Below, in pieces: positions 37,292 through 44,674 of a stretch of 64,000 nucleotides of DNA. Numbering within the stretch: the first letter of the stretch is position 1; each line of letters starts with the position of its first letter. Below the pieces are notes generated by a model that was given only the letters and a program-made list of their open reading frames with translations, did not search any database and had not been told where the DNA came from. The position numbers and the translations under genes were made by a program. This stretch comes from Psychromonas sp. psych-6C06 (lineage in GTDB: Bacteria; Pseudomonadota; Gammaproteobacteria; Enterobacterales; Psychromonadaceae): positions 248,001-312,000 of the forward strand of contig NZ_PIZM01000002.1 in assembly GCF_002835465.1 (NCBI RefSeq), in the 5' to 3' direction.

Positions 37292-39688
37292 TTACTCCGC
37301 ACGCAACGCAAAGGCAGGTTGTTTTTTTAATATTCCCAGGAGCGGAATAATCACGGCGCAGGCTATCACCACAACAATAATGGTGACCACCGCCACTAAG
37401 ATAATCAGCATTATCTTCTGGTCGACTAAAAAAGTGCTTAGTAGGTAGTAACAGATTAACAGCGCAGCGAACAAACCGAGACTGAGGCCAATAAGCAACT
37501 GGCCGATCATTTTCTTAATGAAATACAATATGACCTGAGCCTTGCTTGCCCCTAATGCACGACGAATACCGATTTCACGCAAACGTTGGTTAATGCTGTT
37601 AGCGGTGACGCCATAGATACCAGAGGCGGCTAAAATCAGCGCGACAAAGGCTAAAATAGCAAACAGTTGCGAGCCAAACATCATCGCCGTTAAGTTTTTA
37701 TCTAACATGCTTTGGTAGGGCATTAAATTAAATGCGGGCACATTATCATCAATCTTATATAACACACGACTTACCTGTTCAATGAGCGCGGCTTGATCAC
37801 CATTAAACTGCACCAATACGGTATTAAAAGTACTACTTGCTTGGCTGTTAATGAGATAAATACCCCCCTCCTTCGATGAACTATAATGGGATATTCCGTG
37901 ATCGATATGGGCAATCACGCCGATCACTTCTACCTGTGCATTGTTAATATTGGGTAAGCCCACACGTTTACCAATCGCTGATTCATTTGGCCAAAGTTTT
38001 TCGGCAAGGGAGTTACTAACGACCACCATTAACCTTTCACTCTGTATGTCTGCGAGTTCAAACAAACGTCCTTCAAGCGGGGTGATGTTAAGTAGTGCAA
38101 AAATATCATGGTTAACAAATACAGTATTAGCAAAAACTTGCTCTAAAAGATGCCCTTCTCCAGCTCGATTTACCTCAGTAACCCAAGCAAGATTTCCGGG
38201 GATAGATGATCCCATTGCAACATTTTCTACACTTGCTAATTGCTCAAGTTGCGTTTCAACGCGACGTAAAAAACGTTGTCGTTGATCCAAGTGTTGGTAA
38301 TCGTGATAGGGTAAGTGGAGTGTGAAAGTTAATAAGTTATTTTCATCAAACTGATGTAAGTGCTGGTTACTTTGTAGCGTGTTAATGACAAACATGGCCG
38401 AGACCACCAAGATCATCGCAGAAAGCGCAATCTCAACTTTAATCAATACTTTACTTATTTTCCCTACCCGCTGGTTAGTCGCACCACGACCTCCTTGGCG
38501 TAAAATATCGTTGAATTGCCCACTTGTTGCTTTCCAACAGGGTAAAAACCCAGCAATAAAAATGGTACTTAATACGATTATAATCGTCGCAATAATGGTG
38601 TCATTGTCAATCGAGAATACCCACCAATACAGTGGTTTGTTGTAGCTTATCTTTGTAAAAATGGGGTTAGTAAGCTGCAATGCCCAAGCTGCAATCAACA
38701 AAGCTAACACACCGCTGATAGAACAAATAATCACACTTTCCCATAACATCTGCATGACCAAGCGGTAACGTGGCGCCCCTAATGCACAGCGAATAGCGGT
38801 TTCGTTCGCGCGCTCAAGTGCTTTCGATAATAATAAACTGCCAACATTCACACAACTAAGGAGTAAAACAAAGAACGCAGCCCCAATAAGCGCATAAATA
38901 GCCGGCATCGTCTGGCTACCGAGCGCTTGTTTTTGTAGGGTATCGACATAGGCGCTAACACCGTAATTACTTTCGGGGTATTGCTGCGATAGTTGAAGCA
39001 TAATGCTAGCAATCTCTTTATTAGCTGTACTTAATGAGATCTGAGGCTTTAAGTTAGCAATGCCGGCAACATTAAAGTCAGTACCACGCTTAATATAATC
39101 GCGCTCAAGAGCAAACCAGATATCGGCGTTATATGGAAAGCTATATCCTTCAGGCATCACCCCTACCACAGTCATGGTTTGGTTATTAACCTGTAATGTT
39201 TTACCAATAACCGCCGCGTCTAAGGCAAAATAATCCAGCCATAACTGATAACTAATCATGGCATTATCACGGCTGGTATCCTTTTTTTGTAGCAAACGCC
39301 CGAGCAAGGGTAAGGTATTGGTTAACTCTATTCCGCCCGGTTCGATGTTAATCGCCTGTATCCGTTTGGCGGTTTGCTCAATACTAATATTGGCATAAAA
39401 CTGTTGATAGATAATAAGCGTATCAAAACTATTACTGCGTTGGCTGATTTCGAGTAGATCTGCTCCCTGCAATTGAGAGCCTGCAAACTGCATTCCGTGT
39501 AACATTTTATCGATTACGACGATATTTTCGCTGTCAGGAAAGGGCAAGTTTTTAAAAACCAAAGTATTCATGAATGATGCCATGTAGATACTAATGCTTA
39601 AACCACAGGTCATCACCGTTAATACTAATGCCGTAAAAGCAGGGGCTTTATACAGCAAACGTAAGGCATATCTGAAATCATTCCACAT
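37292..39688 (-). CDS. MacB/FtsX-type ABC permease, first of three tandem paralogues
   Basis: A 798-residue permease that starts MWNDFRYALRLLYKAPAF and has FtsX segments LLLSKALERANETAIRCALG and LREIGIRRALGASKAQVILYF. Helices are near residues 18-40, 270-290, 322-345, 375-395, 425-445, 680-702, 728-750 and 762-785. It follows the ATPase gene by 9 bp and precedes the second permease by 8 bp. A single ATPase is available to all three permeases, so they may assemble as alternative or mixed dimers. Confidence 0.88.
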   Translation of the reverse strand: MWNDFRYALRLLYKAPAFTALVLTVMTCGLSISIYMASFMNTLVFKNLPFPDSENIVVIDKMLHGMQFAGSQLQGADLLEISQRSNSFDTLIIYQQFYANISIEQTAKRIQAINIEPGGIELTNTLPLLGRLLQKKDTSRDNAMISYQLWLDYFALDAAVIGKTLQVNNQTMTVVGVMPEGYSFPYNADIWFALERDYIKRGTDFNVAGIANLKPQISLSTANKEIASIMLQLSQQYPESNYGVSAYVDTLQKQALGSQTMPAIYALIGAAFFVLLLSCVNVGSLLLSKALERANETAIRCALGAPRYRLVMQMLWESVIICSISGVLALLIAAWALQLTNPIFTKISYNKPLYWWVFSIDNDTIIATIIIVLSTIFIAGFLPCWKATSGQFNDILRQGGRGATNQRVGKISKVLIKVEIALSAMILVVSAMFVINTLQSNQHLHQFDENNLLTFTLHLPYHDYQHLDQRQRFLRRVETQLEQLASVENVAMGSSIPGNLAWVTEVNRAGEGHLLEQVFANTVFVNHDIFALLNITPLEGRLFELADIQSERLMVVVSNSLAEKLWPNESAIGKRVGLPNINNAQVEVIGVIAHIDHGISHYSSSKEGGIYLINSQASSTFNTVLVQFNGDQAALIEQVSRVLYKIDDNVPAFNLMPYQSMLDKNLTAMMFGSQLFAILAFVALILAASGIYGVTANSINQRLREIGIRRALGASKAQVILYFIKKMIGQLLIGLSLGLFAALLICYYLLSTFLVDQKIMLIILVAVVTIIVVVIACAVIIPLLGILKKQPAFALRAE

Positions 39689-39697
39689 AATTGTCTG

Positions 39698-40423
39698 TTA
39701 CGCTTTTTTTGTTTGTAATTTAGCATCGTCCACGAGCTTGCCATCAAACAACTCAATCACACGCTGTGCAAGGTGAGCGTTAGCAGTATCATGGGTTACC
39801 ATGCAAATCGTTGCCCCCTGTTCGTGTAATGATTTAAATAAAGACATCACCGCTTGCGCATTTTTAGAGTCTAAGTTACCCGTCGGCTCATCGGCAAAAA
39901 TGATCGAAGGAGAGCCGACAATGGCACGAGCGACGGCAACACGTTGCTGCTGCCCCCCCGACAGTTGTGACGGATAATGAAAAACGCGATTACCCATGTT
40001 CACTTTACTCAACGCTTCATACACTTTTTCTTTTATTTCACGCGCAGAAAACTCTTTTCGGTAGGTTAAGGGTAAGGCGACATTCTCTTCGACGGTCAAA
40101 TCACTGATTAAGTTAAAAGACTGAAACACAAACCCCATCTCTTTATTACGTAATTTGGCTTTTTCGCTTGCCGACAGGGTATTAACGGACTGCCCCTTTA
40201 AGAAAAACTCGCCTTCGGTGCAATCATCTAATAACCCCATAATAGATAAAAGCGTCGATTTACCACAGCCAGATGGGCCTGCAATCGATACAAATTCTCC
40301 CTCTAAAATTTGCAAATTTATTGTTGATAACGCGTGTGTTTCAAGCTCTTGGGTATAAAAAACTTTACTGCTATTACATAACTTTATTAGTGGCTTGTCT
40401 GCAACTTTACTCATATTCTTCAT
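39698..40423 (-). CDS. ABC transporter ATPase (MacB/LolD type)
   Basis: A 241-residue ATPase with Walker A GPSGCGKST, Q-loop FVFQSFNLIS, signature LSGGQQQRVAVARAI, Walker B IIFADEPTGNLDS and the switch His in MVTHD. The N-terminal KVFYTQELETHALSTINL is typical of the LolD/MacB/FtsE group that pairs with FtsX-like permeases. It is the only ATPase in the operon and must energise the three permeases downstream. The first ATG at 40423 or the one three codons later could be used. Confidence 0.93.
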   Translation of the reverse strand: MKNMSKVADKPLIKLCNSSKVFYTQELETHALSTINLQILEGEFVSIAGPSGCGKSTLLSIMGLLDDCTEGEFFLKGQSVNTLSASEKAKLRNKEMGFVFQSFNLISDLTVEENVALPLTYRKEFSAREIKEKVYEALSKVNMGNRVFHYPSQLSGGQQQRVAVARAIVGSPSIIFADEPTGNLDSKNAQAVMSLFKSLHEQGATICMVTHDTANAHLAQRVIELFDGKLVDDAKLQTKKA

Positions 40424-40490
40424 CCTTAAATTCTGTACAGTACGTCTATTATTTTTATTTTATCTGTTTCATTTTTGTATCGTATTGGCT

Positions 40491-41747
40491 TTACATTATG
40501 TTAATGGTGCGATGCTGACGCCAAGCTGAACTATCGGAGATAATCACTCTATCTCCGCGTTTCAAGCCCGCTTCCAAGGCGATTTCAGAGAGTGAAGCTT
40601 GTCCGAACTGCACATTAATGGCATCAGCAAACTGCCCATCGTCGCTGAGTTTATAAACGCGATTAGTACTACTTTTTTTGACAAACACTGGCCGACGTAC
40701 AAACAGGGTGTTATCGATTTGGGTGATCGTTATACTGGCCTCTATCGACATATCGGGCCTTGCATCGGGGCTTAATTCCCCCTGTACATCCACATCGACC
40801 AAAACAATGCCTTGATCTACAGAGGGGGCAATTCGGCTAACAATACCGGTTAATGGATAGTTAAGCGTATTAATATTTACGTGCTGACCAATAATCACCT
40901 GGCGCACATCTGACTCAGCAACTTCAAGCTGTGCGTACAGCTCATTTTGTTTACTCAATAGCGATAGATCACTGCCAATATTAATGCGCTGACCAAGCTT
41001 AACCGGAACCTGTTGCACGGTGCCGTCGAGGGTCGCTTTCACCTGTAACGCATCCACATCCTGCACGGCGCGTTTTAAAGTATTTGCTAATAGTCGTCGA
41101 TTGGCTTGATTGGCATTTTGCTGCGCGCTGCGGTTTTCTTTCATCTGCAATAAACGACGTTGCTCATTTTTCCATGATTTCGCTAATTGCGTCACCTCAA
41201 GCTGTGAACGCTGATAATCGATGCGAGAAATTGTATTGTTACCTTTTTCAAGTAACTTAGTTTCAGCTTCCAATTTTAACTTCGCACTGTCATAGGCCAT
41301 TTTGGCCTCTGAAATTAGTAGGACTTGATCGAGTAGCTTAGAAGCAAGCGCGACTTGATCTGCCTTATGTTGCGCAGTGAGCGCTTCAAGCTGCCATTTT
41401 AGCGTTTCTACCGATTGCACCAATTTACGATTTTCCAGGTGTAATAAAATATCGCCCTGTTGCACGGTATCACCCGGTTTGACATATATTTTTTCAACTC
41501 GTCCTGCCACCTGTGAGGCAACCCAGCGTTCATTGGCAGAGAGCAAGCGCCCGGAGCCTCTTACACGAATGGTAAAATCGCCCTGCTCAACCGAGGCAAT
41601 TATCAGCGAGTCACGTTGCACACTAAACTGCCCATAGTGACGATTAACAAGCAGGTAACTCATCACCAGTAGCAAGAGAGATATCAGACTCCATAAAACG
41701 ATTTTTAGGACGCGATAATTTTTTTTAGGCGCGCGAATAATATCCAT
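40491..41747 (-). CDS. HlyD/MacA-type periplasmic adaptor protein
   Basis: A 418-residue membrane-fusion protein. One N-terminal helix (about 14-34) is followed by a split biotinyl-lipoyl domain (GRVEKIYVKPGDTVQQGDIL and a second half near 235-260), and a long coiled coil (about 100-215). The beta-barrel region contains LNYPLTGIVSRIAPSVDQG, and the membrane-proximal part ends near the stop. It should bridge the ABC permease to an outer-membrane channel such as TolC. No TolC gene is in the window. It lies 11 bp after the 80-residue membrane protein. Confidence 0.92.
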   Translation of the reverse strand: MDIIRAPKKNYRVLKIVLWSLISLLLLVMSYLLVNRHYGQFSVQRDSLIIASVEQGDFTIRVRGSGRLLSANERWVASQVAGRVEKIYVKPGDTVQQGDILLHLENRKLVQSVETLKWQLEALTAQHKADQVALASKLLDQVLLISEAKMAYDSAKLKLEAETKLLEKGNNTISRIDYQRSQLEVTQLAKSWKNEQRRLLQMKENRSAQQNANQANRRLLANTLKRAVQDVDALQVKATLDGTVQQVPVKLGQRINIGSDLSLLSKQNELYAQLEVAESDVRQVIIGQHVNINTLNYPLTGIVSRIAPSVDQGIVLVDVDVQGELSPDARPDMSIEASITITQIDNTLFVRRPVFVKKSSTNRVYKLSDDGQFADAINVQFGQASLSEIALEAGLKRGDRVIISDSSAWRQHRTINIM

Positions 41748-41758
41748 TTATCGTGTTT

Positions 41759-42001
41759 CTATTTCAGTTCATTATTGTTTTCAAACCAAGCGTCTAATAT
41801 GTCTTTACCAAATAGGAACTCTTCATTCATTTGCAGATATAGTAAGACAGAGAAAATGATCACTCCCCAAATGGCTCCCCAAATCAAAAAGCGTTTACGG
41901 ATCTCTTCATCTTCAACCAGTACAAAAGCGCCCACGAAATAACAGGGAAAAACCATAAAAATCATGATCAACATCCAAAGCGTGTAATTACTTCCATTCA
42001 T
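41759..42001 (-). CDS. Small two-helix membrane protein, paralogue of the protein at 29227-29469
   Basis: An 80-residue protein with helices at about 7-29 and 41-58, a VEDEEIRKR loop and a C-terminal GKDILDAWFENNNELK. It matches the gene on the other side of the permease operon along its whole length. It sits 11 bp before the adaptor gene, inside the operon, so it is likely part of the envelope machinery. The function is unknown. Confidence 0.78.
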   Translation of the reverse strand: MNGSNYTLWMLIMIFMVFPCYFVGAFVLVEDEEIRKRFLIWGAIWGVIIFSVLLYLQMNEEFLFGKDILDAWFENNNELK

Positions 42002-42035
42002 TATCTTATCCCTCCCGCTTAACTATTAAGCGCAT

Positions 42036-42302
42036 TTACGAAAAACGAAAATAACTCGCAATCGCGCCTAGTACAACAATACAGCTAACAAAGAGGTGTG
42101 ATGTTGCAAATTCACTTAAACTGTCGATATTAACTTGATTAGTGTGCTTGAGCGCTTCGGTTTTATTTTTAGCTTGCACCACATCACCAATGCGTTCAAA
42201 ACCCTGTTCGATTAATTGATACTTTTCTTCTATAAATGACGGGCTATCAATCTCTAAGACCACTGCCACTTGCTGTTTTTTATATAATTGATAATTGCTC
42301 AT
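42036..42302 (-). CDS. Small tail-anchored protein in the sigma-54 operon
   Basis: An 88-residue protein beginning MSNYQLYKKQQVAVVLEID, with a charged middle and one C-terminal helix (about 66-84, HLFVSCIVVLGAIASYF). The open frame extends to 42425, but AAGGAAAACCTA before the ATG at 42302 and the overlap of the longer form with the upstream gene favour the short product. I do not recognise the family. It is the second gene of the ten-gene operon. Confidence 0.65.
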   Translation of the reverse strand: MSNYQLYKKQQVAVVLEIDSPSFIEEKYQLIEQGFERIGDVVQAKNKTEALKHTNQVNIDSLSEFATSHLFVSCIVVLGAIASYFRFS

Positions 42303-42354
42303 TAGGTTTTCCTTTTTAACTATTTCAAATGTCTGTCGCATTAGTGTTTTACGT

Positions 42355-42582
42355 TTAAGAAGGGCCGACACCACCGGATGTACCGCCACTAGCATGAAGA
42401 TCACTGCTATCATGTGATACCTCACTAAAATTAAGTCGCCCTTTAATTGCCATTATTGCTAAGGGCAAAAATATGAGTGACCCTAACGCGATAATAATCG
42501 CCAGTGCCACATTGCCACTAACAAACAGATACACAATGAAAGCGAACAGTGATAAACCAAGAAAGCTGATAAATATTTTCAC
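42355..42582 (-). CDS. Small two-helix membrane protein, first gene of the sigma-54 operon
   Basis: A 75-residue protein with two hydrophobic stretches (about 3-23 and 25-47) and a Ser/Gly-rich polar tail (HASGGTSGGVGPS). The start is GTG at 42582 with GGGAG 8 bases upstream. The predicted sigma-54 transcription start lies about 33 bp before it. The function is unknown. Its position makes it the lead product of the operon. Confidence 0.68.
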   Translation of the reverse strand: MKIFISFLGLSLFAFIVYLFVSGNVALAIIIALGSLIFLPLAIMAIKGRLNFSEVSHDSSDLHASGGTSGGVGPS

Positions 42583-42626
42583 GCAATACTCCCTATATAA
42601 GTTGCCTAAAATGACATATTATAATT

Positions 42627-42642
42627 TGCAAAAAGCAGACCA
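42627..42642 (-). promoter_or_regulatory. Sigma-54 promoter of the triple-permease operon
   Basis: The minus strand reads TGGTCTGCTTTTTGCA. It has the invariant GG and GC separated by 10 bases and the preferred TTGCA at -12. It is placed 45 bp before the first gene of an operon that itself encodes a sigma-54 activator. Confidence 0.75.
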
Positions 42643-42705
42643 AAACATAACGCATTGAAAATAAAGTTATTTTATATTGTTTCATGTTGTATTAACGATT
42701 TAACA

Positions 42706-42741
42706 TCCCATTAATGAAACATTAAAATCCCAATAATGGGA
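42706..42741. promoter_or_regulatory. Paired upstream activator sites for the operon promoter
   Basis: TCCCATTAATGAAA at 42706-42719 and TCCCAATAATGGGA at 42728-42741, 22 bp apart. The second is a perfect TCCCA-N4-TGGGA palindrome. They begin 64 bp upstream of the sigma-54 promoter, the usual position of enhancer-binding protein sites. The same motif pair occurs at 43304-43338. Confidence 0.7.
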
Positions 42742-42813
42742 AAACCCGCCTCGCTTATAGAATAGATTCCAGAGTCGATTACATGATGCTGTGTTTATCG
42801 CTGTTATTGTGCG

Positions 42814-43185
42814 CTAATACAGCTGGATGGGATGAATCGTTGAAAGCATCTGCGGTTTTTTAGCAATAAAATTAAAGTTACCTGACAAAGGCTCCTTCAC
42901 CACCACCCTACCATTTGCTTCATTACTTAAATGTCCCTGTTTTATAGCAGCTTTGGCTTTACACTGTTTTTCTTGTCGCCAAACGGGATCAATCGATGAT
43001 CCACGCATAATCTCTTCGCTGATTGCCCTTGCATAGTCACAACATTGGCGAGCTGTGAAAGTAGTTTCTTGATTTAACTGATTAGCTTGCGCTGTAATAA
43101 TATAGTGCGGATTCGATTGCGCAGCGCCTGTTACCAACAAGCTATTTATGCAGATTAGGCTAGCGACAACAGTGAGCTTATTCAT
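42814..43185 (-). CDS. Small secreted protein under a sigma-54 promoter
   Basis: A 123-residue protein with a signal peptide (MNKLTVVASLICINSLLVTG, cleavage probably near residue 24) and a mature part with CC and C residues (RQCCDYARAISEEIM, EKQCKAKAA). No family is recognised. AAGGGA lies before the ATG. It has its own sigma-54 promoter with paired activator sites of the same type as the operon, so I infer that it belongs to the same response, for instance as a sensor accessory or effector in the periplasm. Confidence 0.7.
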   Translation of the reverse strand: MNKLTVVASLICINSLLVTGAAQSNPHYIITAQANQLNQETTFTARQCCDYARAISEEIMRGSSIDPVWRQEKQCKAKAAIKQGHLSNEANGRVVVKEPLSGNFNFIAKKPQMLSTIHPIQLY

Positions 43186-43226
43186 ATTTTCCCTTTATAA
43201 TATTCGATATACAAAGGGGTAACATG

Positions 43227-43242
43227 AGCAACAAGTGTTCCA
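43227..43242 (-). promoter_or_regulatory. Sigma-54 promoter of the small secreted protein gene
   Basis: The minus strand reads TGGAACACTTGTTGCT, close to the consensus TGGCAC-N5-TTGCW, with GG-N10-GC intact. The gene starts about 42 bp downstream. Confidence 0.8.
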
Positions 43243-43303
43243 AACCTCAGGCAATTGATTTTAAAGGGTTATTTTTAATTCGACTTTCTGGTGGAAGTTT
43301 TTG

Positions 43304-43338
43304 TCCCAATAATGAATCGTTAATTCCCATTTATGAGA
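43304..43338. promoter_or_regulatory. Paired upstream activator sites for the secreted protein promoter
   Basis: TCCCAATAATGAAT at 43304-43317 and TCCCATTTATGAGA at 43325-43338, 21 bp apart, beginning 62 bp upstream of the sigma-54 promoter. Motif, orientation and spacing copy the pair at 42706-42741. Confidence 0.7.
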
Positions 43339-43376
43339 ATATTTATTGGTATGATAGATAGTTTTCGGCAGGCAGG

Positions 43377-43853
43377 TTAATAGATTTCCATCACCTCATA
43401 ATGAATCGTCTTGCTGGCAATATTAATCGTAATCTCTTGCCCTACTTCAGCTTGATTAATAGCAGCGCCTAGTGGCGAACTCGCCGTCACCACCACCACT
43501 GTTTTATCTGCAAAATTAATACTTAAACCACCCGCCGTCGGTGCAAAGAACAACCACTTTTCATGATCGTTATCATCTAATAATCTTACCAGTGCACCCG
43601 CTGATACCTTCGTTGGTAGGTTATTAATATTAAGCGCTTTAAAAGCGTTAATATCCTGCGCACATTGCTCAACACGCACCGATTGCCCATGGGCTAAATA
43701 GGATGCTTCCAGCGCTAAGGTATCGTATTGGTTCTCGGCAACATTCTCATTATCAGTCGCGGTATCATAGGCCCGTTTAGCTGCATCAACCGCGCATTGA
43801 TGCACCTCTTCTAAGGTAGCTAATAATCGCTTTAATAATAATTTTTTATTCAT
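43377..43853 (-). CDS. GreA/GreB-family transcription factor-like protein
   Basis: A 158-residue protein. The N-terminal half is helical (LLKRLLATLEEVHQCAVDAAKRA), reminiscent of the Gre coiled coil. The C-terminal half matches the GreAB C-terminal domain: WLFFAPTAGGLSINF, VVTASSPLGAAINQAEVGQEI and a final IHYEVMEIY. This pattern is common in stand-alone GreAB-domain proteins of marine gammaproteobacteria. It may act on RNA polymerase but is not GreA or GreB itself. Start at 43853, AGGTG about 9 bases upstream. Confidence 0.8.
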   Translation of the reverse strand: MNKKLLLKRLLATLEEVHQCAVDAAKRAYDTATDNENVAENQYDTLALEASYLAHGQSVRVEQCAQDINAFKALNINNLPTKVSAGALVRLLDDNDHEKWLFFAPTAGGLSINFADKTVVVVTASSPLGAAINQAEVGQEITINIASKTIHYEVMEIY

Positions 43854-44034
43854 GATAAACACCTAACAGGGTAATGATGGAATGTTACTTAGATAGGTGA
43901 ATATGATGCCGATAAAAGCCTAACAACAACACCAAACTTTGCGATATGTAAGCACGCCACTGATTGTATGCACAGATTTGAGTATTTTATTTTAGGTATA
44001 AAAAACTAGCTAAAAACTGGATTATTTAAAAAAT

Positions 44035-44085
44035 AGCGCCCGGAGCGAAACTTGAACTCGCACGCCATTGATCGCATGCACAGAT
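44035..44085 (-). other. tRNA-Leu 3'-half fragment 1
   Basis: GCGCCCGGAGCGAAACTTGA and ACTCGCACGCCATTGATC, in sequence, correspond to the acceptor 3' strand, T arm and variable arm of the adjacent tRNA-Leu with few changes. The CCA-coding TGG and the 5' half are missing, so no tRNA can form. Confidence 0.8.
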
Positions 44086-44144
44086 TTGAGTATTTTATTT
44101 TAGGTATAAAAAACTAGCTAAAAACTGGATTATTTAAAAAAATA

Positions 44145-44195
44145 ACGCCCGGAGCGAGACTTTAACTCGCACGCAATAAATGATGCACAGATTTT
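44145..44195 (-). other. tRNA-Leu 3'-half fragment 2
   Basis: ACGCCCGGAGCGAGACTTTA followed by ACTCGCACGCAATAAATG repeats the tRNA-Leu acceptor, T-arm and variable-arm sequence. It lies one repeat period from fragment 1 and lacks the 5' half. Confidence 0.8.
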
Positions 44196-44213
44196 TAAAT
44201 TTAATTTATTTTA

Positions 44214-44249
44214 AGCAAAAAAAAAGCCTCGTAACAATACGAGGCTTTT
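44214..44249 (-). terminator. Intrinsic terminator of the tRNA operon
   Basis: Stem AAAAGCCTCGTA/TACGAGGCTTTT with a 4-nt loop, followed on the minus strand by a run of T. It lies 7 bp after the tRNA-Leu 3' end. Confidence 0.92.
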
Positions 44250-44255
44250 CTAAAA

Positions 44256-44341
44256 TGGTGCCCGGAGCGAGACTTGAACTCGCACGCACAGAATGCACAA
44301 GATTTTAAATCTTGGGTGTCTACCGATTCCACCATCCGGGC
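44256..44341 (-). tRNA. leuZ: tRNA-Leu (UAA)
   Basis: An 86-nt class II tRNA with GCCCGGA acceptor strand, an anticodon stem CAAGA/TCTTG around loop TTTAAAA (anticodon UAA), a variable arm, the T loop GTTCAAGTC and an encoded CCA. It is third in the glyW-cysT-leuZ operon, as in E. coli. Fragments of its 3' half recur downstream. Confidence 0.97.
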
Positions 44342-44355
44342 AAAACTTTAAAACT

Positions 44356-44429
44356 TGGAGGCGGAACCCGGAGTCGAACCGAGATAGATGGATTTGCAAT
44401 CCACTGCATGGCCACTCTGCCATTCCGCC
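44356..44429 (-). tRNA. cysT: tRNA-Cys (GCA)
   Basis: A 74-nt tRNA from GGCGGAATGGCAGAGTGG to TCCGCCTCCA. Anticodon loop TTGCAAA gives GCA, with U73 typical of Cys tRNA. It is the middle gene of the operon. Confidence 0.97.
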
Positions 44430-44445
44430 AAAATTTATTTTTAAA

Positions 44446-44520
44446 TGGAGCGGCACAAGAGGTTCGAACTCTTGACCCCAACCTTGGCAAGGTTGTGCTC
44501 TACCACTGAGCTAGTGCCGC
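44446..44520 (-). tRNA. glyW: tRNA-Gly (GCC)
   Basis: A 75-nt tRNA from GCGGCACTAGCTCAGTGG to GTGCCGCTCCA. Anticodon loop TTGCCAA gives GCC. It is the first tRNA after the promoter. Confidence 0.97.
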
Positions 44521-44577
44521 ATCTTCATTTAATATCGAAACAGAAACGCTTAACGTTTTCCCTTTCGATGTGGGCGC

Positions 44578-44605
44578 ATTTTAGAGACTTTCTGATTTGA
44601 GTCAA
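44578..44605 (-). promoter_or_regulatory. Stable-RNA promoter of the tRNA operon
   Basis: Minus strand: TTGACT, a 16-bp spacer, TAAAAT, then the GC-rich discriminator GCGCCC. This is the pattern of stringently controlled tRNA promoters. It lies between pgsA and glyW. Confidence 0.85.
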
Positions 44606-44674
44606 CACCCTTTGTCACTTTTTTTACTAATTATTAACTGTTCGCTGTTTTTTCAGCCTAAACGATTATTTATT

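Larger units (their letters stand above)
43952..44281. repeat. Tandem repeat array of about 108-113 bp behind tRNA-Leu
   Basis: Three successive units begin GCACGC at 43952, 44060 and 44169, and the same GCACGC falls inside the tRNA-Leu gene at 44282 (periods 108, 109 and 113 bp). The first two units are almost identical over ATGCACAGATTTGAGTATTT and the following 70 bases. Each unit ends with a tRNA-Leu 3' fragment. The third, nearest to the tRNA, carries the operon terminator. The stretch has no gene. Confidence 0.88.

Noticed and set aside
43952-44255. CRISPR array or intact extra tRNAs behind leuZ
   Set aside because: Units are too long and too few for CRISPR, and the tRNA copies lack the 5' half.
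44293-44509. Short ORFs across the tRNA cluster
   Set aside because: They are read through tRNA genes on the opposite strand.
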